A stretch of DNA of 64,000 nt, taken from an uncultured Pelagibacteraceae bacterium (lineage in GTDB: Bacteria; Pseudomonadota; Alphaproteobacteria; Pelagibacterales; Pelagibacteraceae). How positions within the stretch are numbered: the stretch's first letter is position 1; the number at the start of each line of letters is the position of its first letter. The stretch lies in the NCBI GenBank assembly GCA_902611265.1, contig CACLYY010000006.1, forward strand, positions 1 through 64,000, read 5' to 3'. The notes beneath the pieces are model-generated. The model was not told the DNA's origin, searched no databases, and worked only from the letters and a program-made list of their open reading frames with translations. The position numbers and the translations under genes are program-made. Of this stretch, positions 16,429 to 24,589 are shown piece after piece.

Positions 16429-17277
16429 TTACTTTCTTGTTGCAATATAAACTCCTATAGTTGCTAATATAAAACCTACCACATCAATATTTGATAGTTT
16501 CTCTCCTAAAAATAAATATGCCATAACAGCTGTTGTAGGTGGAACAAGAAAAAATAATGTTGAGGTCTTACTTACAGAACCTGCTTTGATTAAAAACATT
16601 AAAATTGTAAAAGCTCCGAAAGATACCAGTATGATCTGATGTGTCATTCCTAGTATAAACCCTGTTGTGAAATTAATATAAGGAGTTTCTAAAATTAGTA
16701 TTAAAATTAGATTAAAAAAACAGCCTCCAAACGCTTGAAAGCCATTATTTACTGACAAAGGTACATTTCCGCTTAATTTTTTTTGCCAAAGGGTTCCTGC
16801 AGTGATTGCGGTAAGAGCAATAAAACAAGTAATAATCCCATCTTTAGGAAATTCATTTCCAAAATCAATTCCAAGAACCATTAGAGAACCAACAAATCCA
16901 AAAATTATACCAACCCACTGTCTCCATCCTATAACTTCTTTATAGATTGGTCCTGATAACAAGTTAGTTAAAATAGGCTGAAGAGTAACAATTAATGCAA
17001 CTACACTTGCAGGAACTCCTACATGAAAAGCATACCAACAACCACCAAGATATAATCCATGGAATAACACACCAGTAGTTATGCTTTCTAGGATAAATCT
17101 TATCTTTGTAAAAATTATTTCTTTTTTAAGTAATGCAAATAAAAAAAAACCGATAGTTACAATACCAAATCTAAAGGCAAGTGCTGCAAAAGGTGAGGCA
17201 TTTTGAACTATAATATCACCAGATATGAAAGCCGAAGACCATAATAATATAAATAGTAATGGAAAAGTTTTTATCAT
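16429..17277 (-). CDS. EamA/DMT-family membrane transporter
   Basis: A 282-residue drug/metabolite superfamily transporter with about ten hydrophobic helices. Typical EamA features are LLWSSAFISGD in helix 1, FRFGIVTIGFFLF in helix 2, a WYAFHVGVPASVVALIVTLQP stretch (core cited) in helices 3-4, and PPTTAVMAYLFLGEKL in helix 9. Substrate and direction are unknown. The 59-residue membrane miniprotein follows directly on the same strand. The upstream gene is an MDR reductase 33 bases away on the same strand, which may share its transcript. Confidence 0.9.
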   Translation of the reverse strand: MIKTFPLLFILLWSSAFISGDIIVQNASPFAALAFRFGIVTIGFFLFALLKKEIIFTKIRFILESITTGVLFHGLYLGGCWYAFHVGVPASVVALIVTLQPILTNLLSGPIYKEVIGWRQWVGIIFGFVGSLMVLGIDFGNEFPKDGIITCFIALTAITAGTLWQKKLSGNVPLSVNNGFQAFGGCFFNLILILILETPYINFTTGFILGMTHQIILVSFGAFTILMFLIKAGSVSKTSTLFFLVPPTTAVMAYLFLGEKLSNIDVVGFILATIGVYIATRK

Positions 17278-17310
17278 TATGAAGGATTTATATTGCCATA
17301 AATTTTTAAA

Positions 17311-18318
17311 CTAAATTTTGACAAGCATTTTACCAATATTTTTTCCTTCTAATAAATCGATAAATGATTTCGGAGCACTTTCTAATCCTTGATAAATAGT
17401 TTCTTTAAATTTTACTTTGCCTTCAGATAACCATTTTAACATATCAGTTTCAAATGGCTCTCTTTCATTTTCATGATCAAATATTAAAAATCCTTTAATT
17501 GTAAGTCTTTTAACAAGTACGTATGCCATATTTTTGATTCCAGATCCTGGTGTAGTCACATTCATTTGAGAAATTCTCCCACAAATAACTATACGACCAT
17601 AATTTTTCATTTGAAAAATTGCAGACTCTAAAAAATCGCCACCAACATTATCAAAGTATACATCAAACCCATCAGGACAAATTTCTTTGAAATGCACAAC
17701 AAGGTTTTCCACCTTTTTATAATTAAATGCATAATCAACTTTTAATTCATCTTTCAACCAATCAACTTTTTCATCTGAGCCAGTGCTAGCAATAACTTTG
17801 CAACCAAAATTTTTTGCAATTTGACAAACTGTTGAGCCAACACTCCCTCCAGCTGAAGAAACTAAAACTGTCTGTCCAGCTTTTAATTCTCCATGTTTTA
17901 ATAATCCGATATATGCAGTATGTCCTGTCATACCAAGAGGACCCAAATAAGACTGTATCGGCATGTTAATGGGCTTAAGCTTTTTAAGTTGATTAGCATT
18001 ACAAACGAAATTATCTCTCATACCATGGTTACTAAATACTAAATCTCCAACATTTAAACTGTTATCATTTGAAACCTCTACTTTGCCAATTGCATATCCT
18101 TCCATTTCCTCACCAATCTTGAAAGGTGGTTTATAATTTTTTCTTTCAGTCATTCTTGCCCGCATGTAGGGGTCAACTGATATCCATGAATTTGATACCA
18201 AAATATTATTTGTTTCATTAATTGAAATTTCTTTTGATTTTATTTCAAAATCTGTTTCTTTTGGTAAGCCAGTTGGAATATAATTTTTTAAAGCTACAAA
18301 TTTACTGATTATAGCCAC
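17311..18318 (-). CDS. zinc-independent MDR oxidoreductase (CurA / prostaglandin-reductase-like)
   Basis: NADPH-dependent double-bond reductase of the leukotriene B4 dehydrogenase/CurA branch of the medium-chain dehydrogenases; 335 residues. It lacks zinc-binding cysteine patterns. Supporting motifs are SVDPYMRARM near residue 47, LGPLGMTGHTAYIGL (about 125-139), the nucleotide motif SSAGGSVGSTVCQIA (about 155-169) and FDNVGGDFLE (about 222). It starts one base after the msrA stop on the same strand, so msrA and this gene form an operon, consistent with a role against reactive carbonyls or oxidised lipids (inference). Confidence 0.9.
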   Translation of the reverse strand: MAIISKFVALKNYIPTGLPKETDFEIKSKEISINETNNILVSNSWISVDPYMRARMTERKNYKPPFKIGEEMEGYAIGKVEVSNDNSLNVGDLVFSNHGMRDNFVCNANQLKKLKPINMPIQSYLGPLGMTGHTAYIGLLKHGELKAGQTVLVSSAGGSVGSTVCQIAKNFGCKVIASTGSDEKVDWLKDELKVDYAFNYKKVENLVVHFKEICPDGFDVYFDNVGGDFLESAIFQMKNYGRIVICGRISQMNVTTPGSGIKNMAYVLVKRLTIKGFLIFDHENEREPFETDMLKWLSEGKVKFKETIYQGLESAPKSFIDLLEGKNIGKMLVKI

Positions 18319-18319
18319 T

Positions 18320-18898
18320 TTAAGACCCCCAAATATTATTTAATGTTGCCTCGCGTCTACATGCTTTTTTATATCTTAAATAATTAACAAAATTTATTTG
18401 GTAATAGTCTTGATGAAAAGCTTCTGCTTTGTAAAATTTTTCAAACTTTCTAACGTAAGTTACCACTTTTTTTTTAAATTTTTTTTCTATTTCTTTAATA
18501 CTATTTTCTATTAAATCTTTTTGTTTTTCATTTTGATAAAATGCAACTGATCTGTAACTATATCCTTTGTCACAAAACTGTCCTGCAGCATCAAAGGGAT
18601 CGATGTTTACCCAGAATTCTTCTAAAAGTTTTTCATAGCTGACAACTTCTGGAACATATATAACTTCAATAACTTCAAAATGGCCTGTATTTCCATACGT
18701 TACTTCCTTATATGTTGGGTTTTCTGTAGTGCCACCAGAGTACCCTGAAATAACTTTTGAAACTCCAAGAATGTTTTCAAAAGATTCTTCCATGCACCAA
18801 AAGCATCCTCCTGCAAAATAAGCTTTCTCAAAACTTGGTGAGTTTGCAAAGCTTGTTGAAGACAGAAATAAGAATATTATTGCTAATAATTTTTTCAT
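18320..18898 (-). CDS. msrA: peptide-methionine (S)-S-oxide reductase, exported form
   Basis: Reduces methionine-S-sulfoxide in proteins. The catalytic motif GGCFWCMEE places C32 as the nucleophile and C35 beside it. GYSGG and NPTYKEVTYGNTGHFEVIEV are family sequences, as is FHQDYY near the C-terminus; a further Cys near residue 180 can act as resolving cysteine. The first 18 residues (KKLLAIIFLFLSSTSFA) form a signal peptide, so the enzyme probably works in the periplasm, where it would need a reductant from the membrane. Its start codon lies in the arm of a long hairpin shared with the upstream region. It is followed by an MDR reductase. Confidence 0.93.
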   Translation of the reverse strand: MKKLLAIIFLFLSSTSFANSPSFEKAYFAGGCFWCMEESFENILGVSKVISGYSGGTTENPTYKEVTYGNTGHFEVIEVIYVPEVVSYEKLLEEFWVNIDPFDAAGQFCDKGYSYRSVAFYQNEKQKDLIENSIKEIEKKFKKKVVTYVRKFEKFYKAEAFHQDYYQINFVNYLRYKKACRREATLNNIWGS

Positions 18899-18938
18899 TA
18901 AAGGTAGCTATCTAATTTAATTATAGCTTACCTTTAAT
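18897..18938 (-). promoter_or_regulatory. long inverted repeat covering the msrA start region
   Basis: Arms 18897-18911 and 18923-18938 are complementary over 15 pairs with a single one-base bulge, around an 11-base loop. In msrA mRNA the hairpin includes the first two bases of the start codon and the AAGGT that could serve as Shine-Dalgarno. There is no T-run on either strand, so it is not an ordinary terminator of fdh. It could hide the msrA initiation site or protect the fdh 3' end. Confidence 0.65.
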
Positions 18939-18955
18939 GATTTGTATTTAAAACT

Positions 18956-20155
18956 TTATTTTTTTTGGTATTTTGCCGCTTCTTCAGAACCGCCAGTAGC
19001 ACTTCCTTTACTATAAGAATGTGCACCCATACCTGCTAATTGTCCATCTTTAACAATTAAGTATTGGTTACGTATTTCACGACCCTCAAAGAAACATTCC
19101 AAAATCTCTCTAACACCATCAGCATATCTAGCTTGCGCAGAAAGAGAAGTTCCAGAAGTATGTGGCGTCATTCCATGATTTGGCATTGTTCTCCAAACGT
19201 GATCATTTGGTGCTGGTTGTGGAAACCATACGTCTCCAGCGTATCCACTTAATTGGCCACTTTTTAATGCTTTAGCAATGGCGTCTCTGTTACAAATTTT
19301 ACCACGAGCAGTATTTACGATGTATGCACCTTTTTTCATCTTACTAATCATTGCATCATCAAATAAATTCTCTGTTTCAGGGTGTAGTGGACAGTTTATA
19401 GTTACCACATCACAAACTTTAACCATTGATTCAACTGTTTCATGAAAAGTTAAATTCAATTCTTTTTCAACTGACTCAGGTAATCTATGTCTATCAAAGT
19501 AATGAAGATGGACATCGAAAGGTTTCATTTTTCTCAAAGCATCTAGTCCAATTCTTCCAGCTGCAACTGTTCCAATATGCATTCCTTCAACGTCATATGA
19601 TCTTTGAACAGCATCTGCAATGTTCCAACCGCCCTCATTAACTATTCTGTGTTGATTATGGTAATCTCTTACCAAAGATACAATCATCATTACAATATGT
19701 TCGGCAACTGATCTTGAGTTACAGAATGTGACCTCTACAACATCGATTTTATTATCCATTGCTGCTTGAAGATCTACGTGGTCAGATCCAATTCCTGCAG
19801 TGACTGCCATTTTTAAATTTTTTGCTTTTGCAATTCTTTCTTTGGTCAAATAATAAGGGAAGAAAGGTTGAGAAATCACTATATCTGCATCTACGATGTG
19901 TTTATCAGCCTCACATCCTTCACCATCTTTACTATTTGTTACAATTAGCTCATGACCATTGCTCTCTAAAAATTTTCTTAATCCCAACTCTCCAGACACA
20001 CAACCTAATAATTCTCCTGGTGTAAAATCTCTACCTTTTGGACTTGGTAAAGTCATTCCGTCAGGATATTTTTCTAATTTTGGAAGATCTGATAGGGCAT
20101 AAGACTTAGGCATACCACCTTTTGGATCATCATATAACACGCAAAGTACTTTCAT
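18956..20155 (-). CDS. fdh: NAD-dependent formate dehydrogenase
   Basis: Oxidises formate to CO2 with reduction of NAD in the cytoplasm. The 399-residue protein aligns by eye along its whole length with Pseudomonas-type single-subunit FDH and needs no molybdenum. Residues match that enzyme's numbering: N146 in FCNSRSVAEH, the GTVAAGRIG nucleotide loop at 195-203, D221 for NAD, R284 in NTARGK, Q313 and H332 in PHTSGTS. A good Shine-Dalgarno (AGGAGA) precedes the ATG. It fits C1 oxidation, yielding NADH from formate made by folate-linked demethylation (family knowledge). It stands upstream of msrA, separated by the hairpin. Confidence 0.95.
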   Translation of the reverse strand: MKVLCVLYDDPKGGMPKSYALSDLPKLEKYPDGMTLPSPKGRDFTPGELLGCVSGELGLRKFLESNGHELIVTNSKDGEGCEADKHIVDADIVISQPFFPYYLTKERIAKAKNLKMAVTAGIGSDHVDLQAAMDNKIDVVEVTFCNSRSVAEHIVMMIVSLVRDYHNQHRIVNEGGWNIADAVQRSYDVEGMHIGTVAAGRIGLDALRKMKPFDVHLHYFDRHRLPESVEKELNLTFHETVESMVKVCDVVTINCPLHPETENLFDDAMISKMKKGAYIVNTARGKICNRDAIAKALKSGQLSGYAGDVWFPQPAPNDHVWRTMPNHGMTPHTSGTSLSAQARYADGVREILECFFEGREIRNQYLIVKDGQLAGMGAHSYSKGSATGGSEEAAKYQKK

Positions 20156-20251
20156 TTTATCTCCTAATATTTAAGTTTAAAATCTCTCTATAGATATTTT
20201 GTAAATAAAGTTTAGCATAATTGTAACATCAATCAAATGAATAGTAAGAGG

Positions 20252-20713
20252 CTAAGGATATTTCTTTTGAGCAACAAATTTATTTAGAAGAATTCCAAAA
20301 ACTATTATAATCAAACATCCAGTTAGTATTGGAGAGAACAGATATTCAAAAGATACTGATCCTAAAATGACTATAATGGGGTTTCCTCCTGCTGGGGGAT
20401 GAGTTACATCTAACAAAATCATTAATCCAACACCTATACCTACTGCAAGAGGAATTAAAATATAAATTGGTAATGGGACGTAGTTATAAAATATAATTCC
20501 AATAACTGATGTTACTAAGTGACCAAATAATATATTTTTAGGCTTCGCAAAAGGACTATCAGGATAACCATAAAGCAGAACCATTGAAGATCCAAATGAG
20601 GCTACTAAAAAAAGGCCAAAGTTAGTTTTATAGGTCAACAATGTTAGAACTCCAATTGTTATTGTGGAAAAAATCAAAGCTAAAAGTGATTGATAGATTT
20701 TATCTTTTTTCAT
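20252..20713 (-). CDS. HPP-family membrane protein
   Basis: A 153-residue inner-membrane protein with four hydrophobic segments. The family is named for a His-Pro-Pro motif, seen here in LDVTHPPAGGNPI (about 107-119), together with FGSSMVLLYGYPDSPFAKP (core cited) near residue 40. Some cyanobacterial and plant HPP proteins transport nitrite; function in other bacteria is unclear. Its ATG directly follows the stop of the NifU-like gene, so the two are expressed together. A nitrogen-anion role is possible, not shown. Confidence 0.85.
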   Translation of the reverse strand: MKKDKIYQSLLALIFSTITIGVLTLLTYKTNFGLFLVASFGSSMVLLYGYPDSPFAKPKNILFGHLVTSVIGIIFYNYVPLPIYILIPLAVGIGVGLMILLDVTHPPAGGNPIIVILGSVSFEYLFSPILTGCLIIIVFGILLNKFVAQKKYP

Positions 20714-21109
20714 TTACTGAATAATTTTTTTTAAAGCTTTAATTGGTAGTGTTATACATTCTTTTCTTGTAAAATTTTTTGTATTAAAAATTTTTTTAAA
20801 ATCTTTCCATTCATTTGGAAACGAAATATTTTGTTTATCATTATATTGCTCGAGTAACTTAAAAAAATCCTTAATTTTGTCCTTACTTTTCAACTTAAAA
20901 TTTTTTGTGGCTAAATTCGCCGATGCATTGCAATATATGCAAGATTGTGATTGATATGAAAAATCTTTAATCATATTATTTTTAATAATTAAAAAAATTT
21001 CTATTTCATCTCCGCATATTGAACTTTTGAATTTAGTTGAGTGAGTACAGTTATTAATATGTTTATTATTTTTAGTATCTGAAGCTATTTTTAAAATATT
21101 AATGTCCAT
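20714..21109 (-). CDS. NifU/IscU-like iron-sulfur scaffold protein
   Basis: A 131-residue protein of the NifU N-terminal/SufU fold. The three cluster-ligand positions are visible: C32 in SSICGDEIE, C57 in SQSCIYCNAS (with an extra C60), and a C-terminal Cys in RKECITLP. In the family these hold a transient Fe-S cluster for transfer to apo-proteins. The protein is divergent and no other suf or isc genes lie in the window, so it may serve a special client or be a zinc-binding relative. It precedes HPP with no gap and diverges from the EamA gene at 21188. Confidence 0.77.
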   Translation of the reverse strand: MDINILKIASDTKNNKHINNCTHSTKFKSSICGDEIEIFLIIKNNMIKDFSYQSQSCIYCNASANLATKNFKLKSKDKIKDFFKLLEQYNDKQNISFPNEWKDFKKIFNTKNFTRKECITLPIKALKKIIQ

Positions 21110-21187
21110 TAATTCATGTATTTATTTGATTGTTATTATACAAATTTATATTTATATTTTCACACTTCTTAAATAAAAAAATTACAT

Positions 21188-22093
21188 ATGCCTGATTTAA
21201 AAAATCCAAAAGCAGCCATTCCAATTGTGCTCATAGCTGGGATTTTATGGTCGTTTGGCCCTTATGTTGTAAGGCATATTGATCAACCAGAGACAGTTCC
21301 ATGGCAATATTTATTCACTAGAGGCTTAGTAATTTTTATTTTGTTGAACATGTATTTGTTTCTTGAAGAAGGAAAAGACTTTTACAAGAATTATTTTAAG
21401 GTAGGTATATCTGGAATTATAGGAGGAATTGGCTTAGGGACGGCAATGATTACGTTTATATGGTCCATAACTAATACTACTGCAGCTATAACTTTGCTTT
21501 GTCTTGCTGCTATGCCATTTATAACTGCTTTACTTGGTTTTTTATTTTTAAAAGAAAAAATCTCTATAACAGTATGGATAGCTATAATAGTAGCAGCAGC
21601 TGGTATATGCATAATGGCATTTGATAATTCAGAACAAAATACTTTACCTGGACTTGTATTTGGACTTATTTCTGCAATAGGTTTCTCAATATTTTCAGTT
21701 TCACTTAGGTGGAGAAAAGAAACACCAAAATTTACAACAGTTGCATTAGCTGGATTATTTTGTTGTATGTTTTCTGCCATAATGCTTATGAGTATTGGTG
21801 TTGACTTTTTATCTACTGGAAAAAATGAAGCTTTATTTGCAACCCATGGAACTTTAGTTTGCATGGGTTTGATTTTATATTCAATTGGCTCTAAAAATAT
21901 ACCTGCTGCAGATCTTACATTGCTTTCATTGACCGAAGTTATAGGTGGAATTTTTTGGGTATGGTTACCTTGGTTAGGAATTAATGAAGTTCCATCAACA
22001 AATACTATAACTGGTGGATTTTTTATCTTTATGTCAATTTTTTATTATAGTTTTATAATGCAATCCAATAGAAGATTTATAGGCTTAAATTAA
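21188..22093 (+). CDS. EamA/DMT-family membrane transporter
   Basis: A 301-residue ten-helix transporter of the drug/metabolite superfamily. Helix 1 contains AGILWSFGPYVVRHI. The helix 3-4 region has ITNTTAAITLLCLAAMPFI (core cited) followed by LGFLFLKEKI, typical of EamA. It begins the forward operon EamA-amidinotransferase-threonine aldolase, with 1 base to the next gene. That linkage suggests import or export of a guanidino or amino compound handled by those enzymes, but the substrate cannot be read from sequence. Confidence 0.9.
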   Translation: MPDLKNPKAAIPIVLIAGILWSFGPYVVRHIDQPETVPWQYLFTRGLVIFILLNMYLFLEEGKDFYKNYFKVGISGIIGGIGLGTAMITFIWSITNTTAAITLLCLAAMPFITALLGFLFLKEKISITVWIAIIVAAAGICIMAFDNSEQNTLPGLVFGLISAIGFSIFSVSLRWRKETPKFTTVALAGLFCCMFSAIMLMSIGVDFLSTGKNEALFATHGTLVCMGLILYSIGSKNIPAADLTLLSLTEVIGGIFWVWLPWLGINEVPSTNTITGGFFIFMSIFYYSFIMQSNRRFIGLN

Positions 22094-22094
22094 T

Positions 22095-23210
22095 ATGAGC
22101 GATGAAAAAATAATTGTTAATAGTTGGAATGAGTGGGATCCATTAAAACATGTGATAGTAGGTAAAGCAGATGGTACTTGTATTCCAGCTCCTGAACCAG
22201 CATTAGATGCAAAGGTTCCTGAAGATAGCGATATGAGGGGTAAATTTGGACCTCGCACTAAAGATACCGTTGATAAAGCTAACCAACTATTAGATGATTT
22301 TTCAGATATACTAAGAAAAAGAGGAATTATAGTTGATAGACCAGATCCTATTAATTTCAATCAAAAAACATCTACACCAGACTGGGAAGCAGAAACAATG
22401 TTTGGATGTATGCCCCCAAGAGATGTTTTACTGACTGTTGGTAATGAAATTCTAGAGGCTACGATGAGTTACAGATGTAGATGGTTTGAATATCTTTGCT
22501 ACAGACCTTTGCTAAAGAAATATTATAATTCTGATCCTTATATGAGACATGAGTCTGCACCCAAACCAAGATTAACAGATGCTGACTATCGAAAAGATTA
22601 TCTTTCAGATAAAATTGGCATTCAAAAAAGATTAGAGTGGACTGAAAAAAAATATTTTGTAACTACTGAAGAAGAGCCACTGTTTGATGCTGCTGATGTT
22701 TTAAGATTTGGAAAGGATTTAGTTGTGCAGCATGGTTTTACAACAAATTTAAAAGGAATTGATTGGTTAAAAAGACATTATAAAGATCATAGAGTGCATG
22801 CTGTTAACTTTCCAGGTGATCCATATCCTATTCATATAGATGCAACTTTTACACCTATAAAAGAAGGTTTGATAATTAATAATCCTCAAAGAAGACTTCC
22901 TAAAGAACAAAGAAAATTATTTGAAAATAATGGCTGGGAAATAGTTGACAGTGCTCAACCAGCACACAATGAACCACCACCTTTATGCTACTCATCAACG
23001 TGGTTATCAATGAATGTATTAGTTTTAGACTCTAAAACAGTATGTGTTGAAAAAAGCGAAATATATCAAGCAGAACAGCTTGATAAATTGGGAATGGAGG
23101 TTCTGCCAATTGAATTAAGAGATGCTTATGCATTCGGAGGTGGATTACATTGCTGTACAGCTGATGTATATCGAGAAGGTGAATTAAAAGATTATTTTCC
23201 AAAGCAATAA
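22095..23210 (+). CDS. arginine:glycine amidinotransferase-like enzyme
   Basis: Transfers an amidino group from arginine to an amine acceptor, giving ornithine and a guanidino compound. The 371-residue sequence aligns by eye with vertebrate glycine amidinotransferase throughout: NEWDPLKHVIVGKAD (12-26), FDAADVLRFGKD (197-208), HIDATF (247-252) and FGGGLHCC (347-354). The catalytic triad is D198, H247 and C353. Near the acceptor pocket, N300 and M302 of the human enzyme are Y244 and I246, so the acceptor may not be glycine. It lies 2 bases before threonine aldolase, which makes glycine, favouring guanidinoacetate as the product (inference). Confidence 0.88.
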   Translation: MSDEKIIVNSWNEWDPLKHVIVGKADGTCIPAPEPALDAKVPEDSDMRGKFGPRTKDTVDKANQLLDDFSDILRKRGIIVDRPDPINFNQKTSTPDWEAETMFGCMPPRDVLLTVGNEILEATMSYRCRWFEYLCYRPLLKKYYNSDPYMRHESAPKPRLTDADYRKDYLSDKIGIQKRLEWTEKKYFVTTEEEPLFDAADVLRFGKDLVVQHGFTTNLKGIDWLKRHYKDHRVHAVNFPGDPYPIHIDATFTPIKEGLIINNPQRRLPKEQRKLFENNGWEIVDSAQPAHNEPPPLCYSSTWLSMNVLVLDSKTVCVEKSEIYQAEQLDKLGMEVLPIELRDAYAFGGGLHCCTADVYREGELKDYFPKQ

Positions 23211-23212
23211 TT

Positions 23213-24259
23213 GTGACAAAAATTAAAACAAAAAGAGAAAGAGTAAAATTTGCATCAGACAATGTTACTGGTGCTTGTCCAGAGGTTTTGGATGCAATTC
23301 TTAAAGCTAATGACGAAGATAGAACTCCTTATGGTAATGATGAGCTATCTAAGAACTTGCAAAAAAAATTTTCTGAAATTTTTGAAAAGGAAGTAATAGT
23401 CTTTCCAACAGCTTCAGGAACAGCTGCAAATGCTTTAGCTTTATCAACTATGACACCTTCATTTGGAAATATATATTGTCACAGACTTTCCCATATTAAT
23501 GTAGACGAATGTGGAGCACCTGAATTTTATACTGGAGGAGCAAAATTGGTTAATCTTGATGGGATTCATGGTAAGATTATTCCTGAAGAGTTAGATGATA
23601 GCATATCTGGCAAAGGAATTGTTCATCACACTCAGCCTTCATCAGTTAGCATTACACAACTTTGTGAAACAGGTGTGGCTTATCAATTAGATGAAATAAA
23701 AAAAATATCAGAAGTTGCCCATAAACATAAACTAAATATCCATATGGATGGTGCAAGGTTTGCAAATGCTATAGTTTCATTAAACTGTTCTCCAGCAGAA
23801 ATGACTTGGAAATCTGGTATAGATGTGTTGTCATTTGGAGCTACAAAAAATGGATGTTTCGCTGCTGAAGCAATAATATTTTTTAATAAAGATTTAGTCG
23901 GTAACTTACCTTTTTTAATGAAAAGAGCAGGTCATTTATTATCAAAAATGCGTTTTGTATCTGCACAATTAGATGCTTATTTATCAAATGAAGTTTGGTT
24001 AAAAAATGCAAAACATGCGAATGCTATGGGAAAAAAACTAAGCCACGGCTTGCTGAAACACAAAAATATTGAATTAGCTTACCCAACAGATGCAAATGAG
24101 GTTTTTGTTAAAATACCAAAAAATATAATTGATCAATTTAATTCAAATGGTTACAAAATTAATGATGAAGAATGGGAGAATAAAGCAGTTAGGTTGGTTG
24201 CCGCATGGAACACAGACCCATCTGATGTTGATTCATTTTTAAATATAATTAAATGTTAA
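23213..24259 (+). CDS. ltaE: low-specificity L-threonine aldolase family (PLP enzyme)
   Basis: Cleaves threonine or a related beta-hydroxy amino acid to glycine and an aldehyde. It has 348 residues, near family length. The N-terminus FASDNVTGACPEVLDAI is the usual F-x-S-D-N-x-T-G start, TASGTAANALAL binds the PLP phosphate, HMDGARFANA carries the PLP-N1 aspartate (D179), and FGATKNG supplies the PLP lysine K212. The start is a GTG at 23213, two bases after the amidinotransferase stop. The operon position suggests it provides or removes glycine for that enzyme, though beta-hydroxy-guanidino amino acids are another possibility. Confidence 0.88.
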   Translation: MTKIKTKRERVKFASDNVTGACPEVLDAILKANDEDRTPYGNDELSKNLQKKFSEIFEKEVIVFPTASGTAANALALSTMTPSFGNIYCHRLSHINVDECGAPEFYTGGAKLVNLDGIHGKIIPEELDDSISGKGIVHHTQPSSVSITQLCETGVAYQLDEIKKISEVAHKHKLNIHMDGARFANAIVSLNCSPAEMTWKSGIDVLSFGATKNGCFAAEAIIFFNKDLVGNLPFLMKRAGHLLSKMRFVSAQLDAYLSNEVWLKNAKHANAMGKKLSHGLLKHKNIELAYPTDANEVFVKIPKNIIDQFNSNGYKINDEEWENKAVRLVAAWNTDPSDVDSFLNIIKC

Positions 24260-24260
24260 T

Positions 24261-24488
24261 TTAACTAGGATTTTCTCTTAGAAAGTTAATATAATTTACT
24301 ACTTCATCAAATTTTTCATCCTCAATATCTTTATAACTTGCATTGAATTTACTCTTTACGCAAATTGCGACATGAGCATAAGGATTTCTACCTTTAGGAT
24401 GATTAGGATGATCTGGAAGTTGTCCTTCCAAATAATCGCCAGCTTCCTGAATAATTTTCCAGAGTTTACTTGCGTTTTCTTTATTCAT
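24261..24488 (-). CDS. 75-residue conserved-type hypothetical protein
   Basis: A small soluble, acidic protein with a helical N-terminus (KLWKIIQEAGDYLEGQLPDH), a His/Pro/Asn-rich middle (PNHPKGRNPYAHV) and a helical C-terminus. No family is named with confidence. It converges on the threonine aldolase gene, one base apart. Its first 21 codons are duplicated 2,227 bases away at 26655-26717, so this gene marks the left border of the small variable segment. The copy here is intact and the distant copy is truncated. Confidence 0.7.
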   Translation of the reverse strand: MNKENASKLWKIIQEAGDYLEGQLPDHPNHPKGRNPYAHVAICVKSKFNASYKDIEDEKFDEVVNYINFLRENPS

Positions 24489-24490
24489 AC
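24428..24490. repeat. direct repeat R1, left copy
   Basis: 63 bases matching 26655-26717 at 61 positions in the same orientation. It covers the 5' end and start codon of the 75-residue gene. Weaker similarity continues about 30 bases further right (TTTGTTTTATCTCAA against CTTGTTTTACCTCAA). Confidence 0.9.
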
Positions 24491-24517
24491 AACCTAAAAC
24501 TTTGTTTTATCTCAACT

Positions 24518-24538
24518 TGGCCTAGTCTGTGGCCTAGT
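24518..24538. repeat. direct repeat R2, left copy
   Basis: 21 bases, TGGCCTAGTCTGTGGCCTAG plus T, matching 26518-26538 except for one base. The spacing is exactly 2,000 bases. It is unusually GC-rich for this genome and contains two CCTAGT halves. Confidence 0.8.
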
Positions 24539-24555
24539 ATCCTATAAAATCCTAT

Positions 24556-24588
24556 AACCCAGTACCACGATCTCTAAAGGTTTTTCAT
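24556..24588. repeat. direct repeat R3, left copy
   Basis: 33 bases matching 25875-25908 (34 bases) at about 28 positions with one gap. On the minus strand this copy begins ATG and reads only four codons before a stop. It abuts the 3' end of the lipoprotein gene. Confidence 0.65.
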
Positions 24589-24589
24589 A

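Noticed and set aside
18939-18960. Possible rho-independent terminator of fdh
   Set aside because: The only hairpin (18897-18938) has no T-run on either strand, so it was recorded as a regulatory hairpin instead.
21391-21864. A 157-codon open frame antisense to the EamA transporter
   Set aside because: Mirrors the transporter's codons, has no motif and no ribosome site; the sense protein is unambiguous.
24491-24589. tRNA gene or integrase attachment site in a tRNA at the island border
   Set aside because: No cloverleaf or T-loop sequence could be found in this gap or in 26405-26765; the repeats lie in a protein gene end instead.
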